Source: Magicicada septendecula (taxonomy: Eukaryota; Arthropoda; Insecta; Hemiptera; Cicadidae). From it: DNA of 64,000 nucleotides. A program made the position numbers and the translations under genes. Below the pieces are notes generated by a model. It saw only the letters and a list, made by a program, of their open reading frames with translations, made no database searches and was not told the DNA's origin. Each line of letters begins with the position of its first letter. Positions within the stretch are counted from its first letter, which is position 1. Location: assembly GCA_034769895.1 (NCBI GenBank), contig CM068367.1:313099986-313163985 (forward strand). The letters are read 5' to 3'. Below, piece by piece: positions 36,257-49,459 of the stretch.

Positions 36257-38197
36257 ATATATATACATTGCAACGATACAGCCATATGCTGTATTGAGTA
36301 TTGATTTAAATAAATGTAAAATTTGTAAAATTATTATAAGTTTGTGGTAAATGGACATGTCTGGGATTGTTAAACTGTTTCATTGTTACACTAGGGGAGA
36401 AATTAACCTGTTCCAACAGGCAAGTAACACCTGCTCGATTGTATGTGTGTTACGCGTGTATCTTGTTTGTGTTAGTGATGCATGTACAAACAGGATTCCC
36501 AGCTACCCTCCCCAATTAATTACTAAAATATGTATTTTAATTCACTGTGTGAAAACTAATTAGTGTATAAACAAACAAAAGGCACCAAAGTATGTGTAAA
36601 TTTTATAGTTATCCACAGTAAGAAAATGACGTTAGTAGGACACACTACGCGAAGTCAGTGCGAAATAAAGGTGCCAAAAATACGCAAATTACACTAAGAC
36701 GCTCAAATTAATACAGTGAGTGCTTAATCAAATTATCTATGATTTGTACTATCCCGATTCCTTACAAAACATTGCCATTTGCAGGAAATTGCAAATATAT
36801 GAAAAGGTTCGGGAGTGGCTATCATGTGATCTGCAGGTCTCGACAGGACAATTTCGGAACCAACAGGTGCGGAATCTGGAGAGGGTATAAATTAAGGGTT
36901 CGACTGGAAGCCCTTCTCTTCATTTCAAGACACAATTACAGTCGGACACGCTGTCCGTCGGCAGAACAGTTTTATTTTGTTATAAGTCTCATCTACGAAC
37001 GAATAAGGACGTTTTCAGTAATTATGTTTACACTATTAAGGGAAACGTAGAGTACCGGGACCGTTTAAGTCAGCAAGAGTATTTGCAGAGAAGCTACAAA
37101 GAGCAACGCGAGATGCTGGACGTTGGGAGATGCTTTTTAGACGCCTAACAGCCGATGGAGATCCACGTCGCAGCCGATATCAATTCTCTGGGACGGACCA
37201 CACATTGCTGGAGAACGACGCTGGACTCTGGACATATCCAGGACCACGCCAAGCCATGAGTAACGGTAACCCAAATCTGGACAACGCTGGACCCCGTCAA
37301 TAAGTCGTAAGGTCATCAAAACTCGAGGTGACATGCACAATGGATTTATAAATGATTTTTTTTAAAGAGCTCATAAAGACTATATAAAGAGACAATGAAT
37401 TAAAAAAAAAAGTTTATAATTAGGTAAATAATGTAATAGAGTCTTATGTAAATGTTTTAGTCGTAAGAATGAGCGATCGCATATAGATAAATATAGAAGA
37501 AGAAAAAAGAGTTTAATTTTGAGATAGTATTTTTTTTATGAAAGAAAAATAATTGAAATGATTTGATATTTGCATTTTGTAGAAAAGAATAATTTAAATT
37601 TTGAATACGAAACAAATGGCAGTCTAAGAGTAATTAATATAATTTTAAATTTATTTTTAAACATTCATATAGACTGAGCAACAAGCTGAGGTCAGATCTG
37701 ATTTAAATGAATTCAATTAAAATAAAACTTAATTACATTAAAATTTATTTCTTTTATTAAATCAATTTGAATAAATGTCTAGATTAAGATTATTAACATG
37801 TCTAGATGTAAGAGTGTTTTAAATGTGTGTAACACCGTATAGCTTAAGAGATAAACACTTAATAATTAGTGATATCTTGATCGGAGATTATTAACAATGT
37901 TTTATTATTTATAATGCTTTTTAAACAACAAATATCACATTTTAACTACTCATAAATTTACTACTCTTATTACAGTTACACCTGGTATCGTTATAACTGT
38001 TTAAATACCTGGTATCGTTATATAAAATTTTCGCCAATTTACGTGGAGCACGACACGCCTACATTTAATAATTAATGTATGCTCTATCATTACCAGTGTT
38101 TGATAATTTATATGATATAATTAATATTATATTTTAATTATTTTTGTATGTTAGTTATTTTAAATTTGTTGTGTGTATTGTATTGTAATAACGCAAC
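36250..38197 (+). mobile_element. LTR of a second retrotransposon (1.95 kb, with TATA box)
   Basis: Starts TGTAACAATATATATAC, abutting LTR-B, and ends just before a primer-binding site at 38,198. A TATA box TATAAATTA lies at 36,886-36,893. The 3' half (37,073-38,021) is nearly identical to 39,786-40,785. The 5' half resembles 40,786-41,500 (TGTGTTACGCGTGTATCTTG against TGTGTACACGTGTATTTG). It contains two copies of an about 25-bp tandem unit CCTGGTATCGTTATAACTGT near 37,981-38,021. It drives transcription of the element in intact copies. Boundaries rest on homology between copies, not on target duplications. Confidence 0.68.
36886..36893 (+). promoter_or_regulatory. TATA box in LTR
   Basis: TATAAATT sits in a GC-richer context about 640 bp into the LTR; the related LTR at 40.8 kb has TATAAATA at 41,485-41,492 in the corresponding place. 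Probable core promoter of the retrotransposon. Confidence 0.5.
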
Positions 38198-38214
38198 TGG
38201 CGCCGACCCCAACA
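38198..38214 (+). promoter_or_regulatory. Primer-binding site
   Basis: TGGCGCCGACCCCAACA directly follows the LTR and precedes the gag region. It shares TGGCGCC with the LTR-A/B sites but differs afterwards, implying a different tRNA primer or element family. Confidence 0.65.
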
Positions 38215-38360
38215 AACAGGTGTAATTGTAACATGAGTAGATAAAAATAAATAAATAATAATAATTAAACAATAAATAAATAAAAGCTCGCATACGGTTC
38301 ACCAATAATAAATTATAAATAAATATTTTAATTTTAAATAATTATTTTAAATAATTCACT

Positions 38361-39861
38361 ATGGCAGCACCAGAAAGCTTGAATATGGAAGCACTTCAAA
38401 CTATGATGCGTGCCTGGGTAGATTAAAGAAGCACAAAACAGACAGAAAATATAAATAAGCAAACAAAAAAACTGAAAGAGGAATTGAACCAAAATATAGA
38501 CGAATTCAAAAATAAATTAGAAGGACAAACTGAAAATGTAAATACTAAATTAGAACAACAGTTTGAGAATTTTAAACAAGACACTATAAGAATAACTCAA
38601 AGTTAGAAAAATTGAAGAATGATAATCTTGAAATAAAACAAAGTATAATCGACAGTAATATACAATTAACAGAAAAGGTTGTTCATACAAACTCACGTAT
38701 TGACGCTCTTGAAAATAATTTTAAACAAGCCTTACATGAACAAGTAGTAAGGATTGAAATTAAACAAAAAGAATTGCGTCTCGAGTGGAGAAGAGATATC
38801 AAAGAAGTACATAAACAAATAAATGATAATTTAACTACTATTACGCGAGAACAAGATGAGAAAATTCAAACTGTTAATAATATGGTAGAAGTTAATACTG
38901 GTAAAATTAAAGACATAGAAGCGTGCACAGTAGTTATAGAACACAAACTTGAAGAGACGTCCAAGACTGCTAAAGACCGATCTGAAGAAGTATCCCATAT
39001 GAAGCAAGAGATGCAAAGTGAGATGAAGCAGCTTAGAGAAGAACTTCGTAGACGGCCGACGCAGACAATGATGTTCACTGCACCCATAGAAGAAAGAAGT
39101 AAGATAACCTTTGCAGGTAACAAAGGGGAAAATAGCATGGAATTTTTGACGAATATCGAGAGAGAAATTGAAAAATTGGAAGTACGAGTGACTACGAGCA
39201 GAAAGTGAGTTTTGTCACCCGTTATTTAAGAGATTCTGCAAGTCAATGGTACTCCATAATTCGAGACAATATAACCACGTATCAGCAATTCAGAGAAGCA
39301 CTCGAAAATAGGTACTGGAATATCCACACTCAAAGGCAAGTACGTGACCAATTGGAGTATGGTAAATATAATCCGCATGGACGCCAGAGTATTGAGCTTT
39401 ACACTATAGCGCAGATTGAACGCGTAAAACATTTAAAACCAAAATTTTCTGAGTATGAGATAGTGTCTAAGTTGTCTTACCATTTCCATAGAGATATTCA
39501 GTTAGCTGTATATACGCAGGGTGTCAAAACGATCAAACAATTCTTAATACTTGTCACTCAATCACAAAATATTAACAAGAGTAACACTTCACCACACAAT
39601 CAACAAACACGCATTAATTATCACGCTAGTTACGACCGTACCGTAGTAGCACGAGAACGTGACGACACGCAAAACCGTAATAATTATAGGCGAAATTATA
39701 CGCCGTCAAAGCACAGTGTAAAGCAACACACAGCTGTGAATAACGCATGCGACGCACAGAAGGAACAACACTCCGAGAGAAACGTGCAAGAGTATTTACA
39801 GAGAAGCTACAAAGAGCAACGCGAGATGCTGGACGTTAGGAGATGCTTTTTAGACGCCTAA
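38361..39861 (+). pseudogene. gag: Retrotransposon gag pseudogene (Ty3/gypsy-like)
   Basis: Begins MAAPESLNMEALQTMMRAWV at 38,361 and hits a stop after 21 codons. A long coiled-coil-like segment rich in Glu, Lys and Gln follows (38,424-39,060), with a frameshift near 38,603. Then comes the capsid-like start ITFAGNKGENSMEFL. A one-base frameshift near 39,177 separates it from the capsid core, which contains VTRYLRDSASQWYSIIRDN, FREALENRYW and VRDQLEYGKY, typical of the retrotransposon_gag domain. No CCHC zinc knuckle, protease, reverse transcriptase or integrase follows. Instead the last codons (from 39,786) lie inside an LTR duplicate, ending at 39,861. Gag would form the particle core. This copy is non-functional. 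Confidence 0.8.
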
Positions 39862-40785
39862 CAGCCGAAGGAGATCCATCTTGCAGCCGATATCAATTCT
39901 CTGGGACGGACCAAACACTGCTGGAGAACGACGCTGGACTCTGGACATATCCAAGACCACGCCAAGCCATGAGTAATGGTAACCCAAATCTGGACAACGC
40001 TGGACCCCGTCAATAAGTCGTAAGGTCATCAAAACTCGAGGTGACATGCACAATGGATTTATAAATGATTTTTTTTAAAGAGCTCATAAAGACTATATAA
40101 AGAGACAATGCATTAAAAAAAAAGTTTATAATTAGGTAAATAATGTAATAGAGTCTTATGTAAATGTTTTAGTCGTAAGAATGAGCGATCGCATATAGAT
40201 AAATATAGGAGAAAAAATATAAGAGTTTAATTTTGAGATAGTAGTTTTTTATCAAAGAAAAATAATTGAAATAATTTGATATTTGCATTTTGTAGAAAAG
40301 AATAATTTAGATTTCGAATACGAAACAAATGGCATCTACGAGTAATTAATAAAATTTTAAATTTATTTTTAAACATTTGTATAGACTGAGCAAGCTGAGG
40401 TCAGATCTGATTTAAATGAATTCAATTAAAATAAAACTTAATTACATTTAAATTTTATTTCTTTTATTAAATCAATTTGAATAAATGTCTAGATTAAGAT
40501 TATTAACATGTCTAGATGTAAGAGTGTTTTAAATGTGTGTAACACCGTATAGCTTAAGAGATAAACACTTAATAATTAGTGATATCTTGATCGGAGATTA
40601 TTAACAATGTTTTATTATTTATAATGCTTTTTAAACAATAAATATCACATTTTAACTACTCATAAATTTACTACGTACTCTTATTACAGTTACACCTGGT
40701 ATCGTTATAACTGTTTAAATACCTGGTATCTTTATAACTGTTTAAATACCTGGTATCGTTATAACTGTTTGAATACCTGGTATTG
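39786..40785 (+). mobile_element. Partial second LTR copy fused to gag
   Basis: Direct repeat of 37,073-38,021 with only scattered differences. Shared text starts GCAAGAGTATTT in both copies. The U3 promoter part and the last about 175 bp of the LTR are missing. Its left junction lies inside gag, so pol and the start of this LTR were removed in one step, possibly by recombination at the short shared sequence GCAAGAGTATTT. The 25-bp unit CCTGGTATCGTTATAACTGT has expanded to four copies here. Confidence 0.72.
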
Positions 40786-40790
40786 TTATA
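40692..40790 (+). repeat. About 25-bp tandem repeat, four units
   Basis: CACCTGGTATCGTTATAACTG is followed by three variants of the unit TACCTGGTATCGTTATAACT separated by GTTTAAA-type spacers. The homologous LTR at 37.97-38.02 kb has two units. Confidence 0.85.
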
Positions 40791-40796
40791 ATATAT

Positions 40797-40828
40797 ATAC
40801 ACACACATATACACGCTCGCGCGCGCAC

Positions 40829-40862
<34 letters not shown>
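40797..40862. repeat. (CA)n microsatellite with CG interruptions
   Basis: An ACAC tract interrupted by CGCTCGCGCGCG, lying inside the ATATATATAC start of the following LTR. The related LTR has only ATATATATACATTG at this point, so the microsatellite is an internal expansion. Confidence 0.9.
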
Positions 40863-40866
<4 letters not shown>

Positions 40867-41484
40867 TGCGATAGTACAAACATGTACGGTACTGTGCATT
40901 GAAAAAATAAATAAAATAATTAATATAAAAAAATAAAGCTATGGAATAGGCATGATTCAGATTGCAAACTGGATTGTTAAAAAAATAGGGAACGCACAAT
41001 TCATGCATGTACACGCACCTCTGGCCACCTGTCGCTAACGTTGTGTACACGTGTATTTGATTTGTGTGTGTGAAGCCTGTCCGTGCATGGACGGTAACAA
41101 CCCTTATTCAAAAGATGTTAAATTTTAAGTAGTATTTTAATTATAAGAACAATAGATATGATAATGTAAAATAAAAGACACCAACGTGTGGACGTTATAA
41201 AGATGCACAAGGGTTAAAAAACCATTTGAAAGTGACATAAAATAAAACTACAGTGCATTGAAAAGTGAATAACTCTCCAAATAATTATAATATAAAAGTG
41301 TAAGTTACGTATAATAAACGTGTGAAAATTAGCGATCGATTGAGTATCGCGTAGTGTAAAACAAACTTCGCAATTCGCGAAGATAAGCGAAATAAAAGAA
41401 TTGAACGAGAGTGGGGGAAAAAACGCTTTCGTCAAACTCTAACAGGACCAATATTGTTCAAACAGGAGTTTTCCACGATGTGGC

Positions 41485-41492
41485 TATAAATA
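41485..41492 (+). promoter_or_regulatory. TATA box in related LTR
   Basis: GGCTATAAATACC context, in the position corresponding to the TATA box of the LTR at 36.25 kb. Confidence 0.45.
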
Positions 41493-41688
41493 CCAGGTCG
41501 CGCTAATAAAATTCCTTCTTCTATATTCAACCATTGCCGTAGGAGGCTATGTCAGTCAACTACGCGATCGTAAATCTACAGTAAGCGTCACCTGACAATT
41601 TGTGAGGCAGAACAGAGGTTCGATGGATACACCTACAACCCATGATGTGAGCAGAGCCAACAACAACTAAGAAAGACAAGCAGTGGAA

Positions 41689-41822
41689 GCCTCGAAGAGG
41701 ACCCGAGGATCCGAGGACCCGAGGACACGAAAGACTGGAGCAAGGACTGGAAGAGGACCCAAGGACACGAAGGAATGGAGCAAGGACTGGAAGAGGACCC
41801 GAGGACCGGAGGAGGACACACT
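41689..41822 (+). repeat. GC-rich minisatellite inside an LTR
   Basis: Variants of GAGGACCCGAGGA and of GGAGCAAGGACTGGAAGAGG repeat in a mosaic, with a longer period of about 50 bp. The open frames on the minus strand here (rich in Ser, Pro and Leu) are produced by the repeat. The first LTR has related but unexpanded text (CTGGACTCTGGACATATCC). Confidence 0.75.
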
Positions 41823-42468
41823 GAAGTTGCCACATCAAACGAGGTGATAACAAACCATAATAATAAATAGACAATTGAAAGACAATATTGAAACTAGAAT
41901 GAAAGACATTCCAACTGTTGCTAACATAATTTAAATTGTACATATAATGTAAAGTCTTATTGTAATTTAGAATAATGTCTCATGTTGAGAAAGTAATATT
42001 GGAATAACGTAAATGCTATGAGAGAGCAATGCTTGATTTTTAATTGAAGTAAAGTAGAATAATTAGTAGAGTCTTTAATTGCTAAAAGAATAATGCATAT
42101 GCTATAAATTTAAAAGAGAATTAAAGCGAAGTAAAAATTAAAGAAATAATTTAAGCAAAAGTAAATTCATTGTAAATTGATAAGCAATTGCAAAAGGTGG
42201 CCACACTAAATGAGTAAACCGAGAGCAGAAATAGATAATTAAGAGTAGATAATAAGATTTGTGTATAAACTGTTTAGACATAAATTGTTCACATAAATCA
42301 CATACATAAGATCGCACAAGCGATGAATAATGAATATTTTTTGTATTGCCGAAATAAGTAAAGAGGTTGATAATTAAATTATGTAAAGATTTAAAAACTT
42401 TATAACATTGTCTTGTTATTACAATTAAACCCAAACCAAACAAGTAAAAGTTGTTATGTTATATAACT

Positions 42469-43450
<982 letters not shown>

Positions 43451-43452
43451 CA

Positions 43453-43720
43453 TAATGAAAAGCCGTTTTCTACGGGGAGCTGAAAACACGTTAGCAACGA
43501 ACAGAGAAGGTACGGCTGGGCAAATCTAAATGCATTTCCTTTGTTGACGACTAACGAGCCGAACGCTCACGCCACTTGGAATAAATCCAACTCGCGGTGA
43601 AAACTGAATAATTCCTAGTTACGTATACAGCTTTTGTCATGCAGTAAGAACATGAGTCACGTACAGCATGTGACGTTTCTCTGTGTACGCGTATTAGTTT
43701 ATGACTTCGCGTACTCATCT
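43453..43720 (+). repeat. Dispersed repeat family R2, copy 2
   Basis: Direct-strand relative of 11,886-12,150; this copy has extra bases (for example GAACGCTCACGCCACTTGG) that disrupt the reading frame seen in copy 1, arguing against coding function. Confidence 0.7.
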
Positions 43721-45068
43721 ACAGTCACTGGATACATTCAGTAAATGGAAGTGGCGCCTTAACCATATTTAATTTTTATTTTTATGTAGATGCACCGAGA
43801 CCCCTATCCGTATTAGACTGGTCTTTCGTCCTCTTCTATTTAAAAAATTATATATATATTGCAATGAAACACGTGCTAAGGAAGTCATCAAATAGGGATA
43901 TTAGTGCTATAACACATTCTCTGACGATCACAGACAAGTTATAAATTGATTTTGTTCCTTTTTTGTAAATTAGATGTACGTTTTGAATTAAGATATGGGT
44001 AAAAAATTATTTATGTCAAAATACCCATAATTGTATACTCTATCATGTCCAGTGAAATGTTAGTGCGTGAGTGTGCAGGTACGCGTATGATTCACATTTT
44101 ATTTAATAACACTTGGAAAGAGTATGCGCAGTATTGAAGGTTACGTTTTTCATATATTCAATACTCCAGAACTATAATTTTAATATGTTTTTTTTTTATG
44201 AAATTAATTATTCTTGTAACTCTGCAAGAGTGTAATAAAATTTGTAGATTAGATCTAGACAGACCTTTGCAGAATTGGACAGAGTTTTAACTTGAAGTCA
44301 ATCTATCACGGTTTAAAGCTACGACGTTGCTAAGATTTGAACTAATCAGAAGGTCTAAAATTTATTCGAGTCAGTCCTTTTCGGAGAACACTTCGTACAG
44401 TTTGCTTCGAGGCCTCGTCATAGAAGGTCGTACTGACTGTCGCGAGTTTTTCATGCCAGAATAGGTCTATTCTATAAGTGACCTAGAACTTAGGTATATG
44501 TTACGAGGTTTTCGTATACGTTATCTAGTCGAAGAATTCAAATACAAATTTTGAATACATCACTGTTAGTGCTTTGCGTGCTAGTGCAAGATTTTCCGCC
44601 TAGGGACAGCAATTCCAATCGCGGTATTACTAATTAGACCGAGAACACTTCAAGAGTCGGGAGTGTGTAAGCCCAATACACACGATCTATTTAATCAACC
44701 ATTACAAAAACCCTGAGATAATTTTATAAACAATAACAGTTAGTTAACCGCAACGCGTGTGTGTGTGAAACGTAGAAGTGAATGACGCTGAGGTCAACGG
44801 GCAACGAATCGTCTACAGCAGCTGATAGCCGGACATCGACGGTGGTTATGGAATTCGGCATACAAGTAACAATCCATTGTAGTAATAAGAACCCAATAAA
44901 CACTTTAGTTGAAAGACAAATAAATAATTTTATGTTTAAAACATCATAAGACAGATATAATCATTGTGTTAGTTAATAAAATTTCCTACCTTCAGATATA
45001 GACTCTGTGTTTATATTATCATTATACCTATCTATGCAATAATTATTTTGTTACGATGCAATATATAT
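43721..45068. other. Unassigned DNA upstream of LTR-C
   Basis: No gene recognised. The last 28 bases (TGTTACGATGCAATATATATTG region, 45,048-45,076) resemble, inverted, the junction at 36,250-36,280, so another LTR edge may end here. Confidence 0.35.
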
Positions 45069-48000
45069 TGTAATGGTACATATAACACTACCAACACCAA
45101 CGTACCACAAATAAGTTGAAAGCCACTACAACTAAGAATACCTATAAGGTCGAGCATACAATCATGGATAAAGGAAGTATTATAAGCTAAACCAAGCGAA
45201 TAAAATGAAGAAGGAACTACCAGTAAATGTACTACTAAAGAAGATAAAGCAAGACTAACGACGAGACGACATACATAATTACCCAATAGATCAAGCAGTA
45301 AGAAGGACACAATGAAAACAAAATTAAGAAGAAACTTATCAAACAGTGAGAAGGAAACCAGTGAAAACAACACAATGAAGAAACTTATTAAGAGTGAGGA
45401 AAGTATCAGTGAAGAGAAGAAGAAAAATATCCAGTTCAAACACAAAAAGGGAGACAACATGAATTATAATGAACTAATATATGCCAATAAAAGAATTATT
45501 ATAAAAGAAGAATGTATAAATGGAATAAACAACATGATTTAAATCCCTAAGCTGTAAAATTGACACTGACCCAAACTTATTAAGTAAATACCTTCCTTGA
45601 CAATGTAATGCAAACAATACTCAATAAGAGTTAATTATTGAACATAGAAAGTAATAAAGAGAATAAATAATAGTATGAACCAACAATAAAGACTGTAAAA
45701 GATAAACAAAATGTAATCTAATAATAAACAATGAATGTACCAGTAATACATAAAGGTAAATAAATCAGATATAGTGTAGAAATACAAAATTGACAGTAAC
45801 CCATTGTTGCATATTTAGAATATAACATAACCTAATCTGGTCAAATAGTTTTCACTAAAACTATAGAAAAATAAGGCTAAAGCAATGTTAAACTAAAATG
45901 TATTATAATGTGACATGAATAGATAATATAAGGAACATTTGTTGTACAATAGATAAGGTAATAAGTAAATATAAAAGCTGAATTAATGTAATTTAATATA
46001 ACTATATGCTTGCCATAGAATGGATGCATGATGCAACAAAATTATCTTGTAAACGTTTCATAAAAGAGTAGGAACTCAACGAATAACATTGAATGAGGCA
46101 GAATACCGTTCAAATAAGTGAATTCAAGGATTATAGCTACCTAAATACTAATAATAACAATAATAATCAATCAACCATGTTGACAGCTAGATGCAAGTAA
46201 TCTTGGTAACTGTAAACCAAAGCAATTATCAGTATAAATGCAGAAGGAACTACTACACAATAATAACAATGTTACCTAAACACTGATAAGAGATATTCAA
46301 TCAATAATGAGAATCATTTGAAGGGATTACAACTCATGTAAAAATGTAACTTTCTAAAGTATAGTAAACTCACTTAACAAACTATAGTTAAGGTAATAAA
46401 ACCATAAGATAAAGAAAAAGGACACTATCAAAAGTGACAATGACCAATGCAGTATGCATAGGCCATAATAAATTGTTATTAACTATTACTGTTAGTATAA
46501 TAGTATTGATAAACAAAATATGTAACAGTACGCATAGGACTTGAACCTATGAAAATAGATATTGTATAATTATTAGTACATAACTAGAAGGGAAAAGTGA
46601 ATAATACTGTAAGAATATGTTATCACCATGAAAACATGGGATAAAAACAATGTATTTAAAGTATTATATAACTTAAAAAGTATTATGAATTTATACAAAG
46701 TGCGGTTTTATCAACCCCAAATCAGAACTATATGATGAGGGTATGCAAATTACTCGTAATCAAAAATTACAAACGATGGGAATGATAAAAATATTGTCAG
46801 TGTAATTATAGATAAGATATTTGACTTATAAGAAATAATTAAAAAGTGACAAGCCCTTGCGCGTGGGTATGTAACCGACAAATCATAATCTTGAACCCAG
46901 CTACTGACGCTATGCCAAGCGTCTATTTTGACGAATCTCACCGAGTGTACACGAAATAAAGACAATTAGCCAATCAGAGCTCATTAAAAAATACGAAGTG
47001 TAGAATACCGACCAGGTAACTATAGCCAGTCTATCATCAACAACGAGAGATACTCCACGTTAGCCGAACGTCCAGAAAAACGTGGGTTTGACAGCCGACA
47101 GCTGTTAATACACAAGCTAACCTCGAAACTTCGAGTTGAGGTTAAGTCAACCCGAGAAGACAGTGCAGTCTATTTGTAAGTGTTCTATTACGGAGTTCAT
47201 GCGTATAGGCAGTGTATGAAGTGCATTTATGAAAATTAATTAAAAATATTAATTAATTATAAAAAGTTAAAAAGGTGTTAATTCTTCGAATCAACAGATT
47301 ACACAAGTACCAGTGCAAATGAGCATTATATTATATATATCAAATCATTCATTAATTAAAGAACGCTAATAGCGAATCTAATTTGTCTGAATTAATTGAT
47401 AAATAACCCTAATTCCATAAGGAAGGGGACTTAGAAAATATCAAATAAACAATAATCAAATTGAACGATTTTAATAACGACAATTTTAATTCTTTGATTG
47501 AATCAATTATATTAGGTTAAGAAACGGCATTGAATGATCAATGAAGGGAAAATGAACCCTGACAATTAATAATTTTAAAATGTTTTTGTATTTAATTATA
47601 GTACTTGAACTCAGAGTCACACATGAGTGTAACCTAGTCGTAGCGAATTAATTTGAATTACCTGTTTTATTTATATCCAATCTTGGAGATTATTCAGGAA
47701 CATAACACTGAATTTAATAAATTATAATGATATACTAAATAAGTAATGCCTCAAAGAAGCATCAATTAATCAATTTTAAATACGCAAGGTTACATGAACC
47801 GCTGCTAACCTCAATTGTAAACAATGAACAATCGTTCATATTTTATGTTATGTTAAAACAACAATTAATATTTTTATTCTCTGCCTACTCATTATCACAG
47901 TAGTGCATTTTATTATAGAAGTGTATCTTGCAGACTCAAAGAACCTACTAATGTTATAAGGCATCATAACCTAATTATTTACAAACAAGAAAATAATCGA

Positions 48001-48217
48001 CTTGCCAAATGCAGCCATACCACCCTGAGCATACAATTATTTTAAGAGTCCATGTTCAATTTTAATTATTTTAAAAAAGGAAGATAAATAATACCATTGT
48101 AACAAAAACCATTTTACTTGAGTTACATAAACAACCATTGTTTTATAAACAATTTAAAGTGTTGACCTTTATTGGAAAAAATAGAAATTACAGCTTAGGT
48201 GAGTAACAAGAGACGGT
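45069..48217 (+). mobile_element. LTR-C, a 3.1-kb long terminal repeat
   Basis: About 3,149 bp starting TGTAATGGTACATATAAC, similar to the LTR-A start TGTAATAATTATAA, and ending before a primer-binding-like site at 48,218. Like LTR-A its plus strand is purine-rich and AT-rich, and GGTAACTATAG lies 1.95 kb from the start, the same place as the landmark in LTR-A and LTR-B. A GC-richer block follows it (47,020-47,170), as expected around a transcription start. Sequence similarity to LTR-A/B elsewhere is weak, so relationship is inferred from length, start, composition and landmark. Confidence 0.5.
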
Positions 48218-48232
48218 TGGTATCAGAAGCCA
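48218..48232 (+). promoter_or_regulatory. Probable primer-binding site of LTR-C element
   Basis: TGGTATCAGAAGCCA follows LTR-C. It starts with TGG and loosely resembles the TGGTGTCAGAAGTGGG sites primed by tRNA-Leu. It differs from the TGGCGCC sites of LTR-A and LTR-B. Confidence 0.45.
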
Positions 48233-48955
<723 letters not shown>

Positions 48956-48974
48956 AAATGTTTAATAAAGATTT

Positions 48975-49145
48975 TCACAAACCTCTGATGATACTGATGT
49001 GATTCAGTGATTTACTCACTGAATTACGAGTGGTTTACTAGCAGTAAACGTACTCAGGTAATTGAAGCAGCCATGATGTAGTACACTACTTGCAGAAGAA
49101 ACTATATTGAATAATATCATAATACTATATAATTACTGCAAAAAC
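48975..49145 (+). repeat. Ribozyme-bearing repeat R5, copy 2 with insertion
   Basis: ACCT, CTGATGA and stem II ACTGA/TCAGT (48,981-49,008) are intact. The base at the start of stem II is A where copy 1 has G, and both can pair with T. The expected GAAAC is not next. Instead about 37 bases intervene that fold as two hairpins (TCAGTG/CACTGA, then GTTTAC/GTAAAC). AAACGTACTC and AGGT (49,046-49,059) then resume the motif. The ribozyme is probably inactive in this copy. Confidence 0.68.
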
Positions 49146-49455
49146 GTATACGTATATTACTGCAAGAAGTTACATATACAGAAAATGATGAATATATAAA
49201 TATATATGTGTGTGTGTGTGTTTGTGTGTGTCTGTGTATGAAAGTTTTAACATTCTTAAGAATTAATTCATTTAATCTTGTCGACTGATTTAGACATTGT
49301 TATTAATAAAAAAATAGGACAATGTGATCTGATTTTTTCAACATACGATGTTCGATTCGACGTATTATTTCCCGCAAAATGTGTGCGTAAAGACGAGTCA
49401 GGAATATATTTTCAACGGATATTATAAAACAGATTCACGTCTCAGGAAAAGTCAG
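49146..49455. other. Unassigned DNA
   Basis: A short imperfect TG tract lies at 49,207-49,240; nothing else recognised. Confidence 0.35.
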
Positions 49456-49459
49456 AAAG

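Larger units (their letters stand above)
40786..42468 (+). mobile_element. Related LTR copy (about 1.7 kb)
   Basis: Starts TGTTATAATATATATAC, like the LTR at 36,250. Further parallels are CATTGCRAYGATA/CATATTGCGATAG, GTGTACACGTGTATTTG, a TATA box at 41,485-41,492 and TAATGTAAAGTCTTATTGTAA near 41,948. It ends about 42,468, before TGTCGCTCCAAAAG, which may be a degraded primer-binding site. No coding region follows. It contains a GC-rich minisatellite. Similarity to the first LTR is moderate, so it is a separate, older or different subfamily insertion. Confidence 0.5.

Noticed and set aside
37137..37340. 67-codon minus frame, repeated at 39,850-40,053
   Set aside because: Its conservation is explained by the LTR segment duplication; it is antisense to the LTR and has no known domain.
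43752..43758. TGGCGCC resembling a primer-binding site
   Set aside because: No LTR-like end precedes it, and the following bases match neither primer-binding site in the window.
45032..45460. 142-codon minus-strand frame rich in Leu, Ser and Phe
   Set aside because: It is the complement of purine-rich LTR-C sequence and shows no domain; composition artefact.
46530..46552. tRNA T-arm-like sequence (minus strand CATAGG, TTCAAGT, CCTATG) with a B-box-like core
   Set aside because: No matching acceptor, D or anticodon arm could be built around it; it lies inside LTR-C and is best seen as a chance hairpin.
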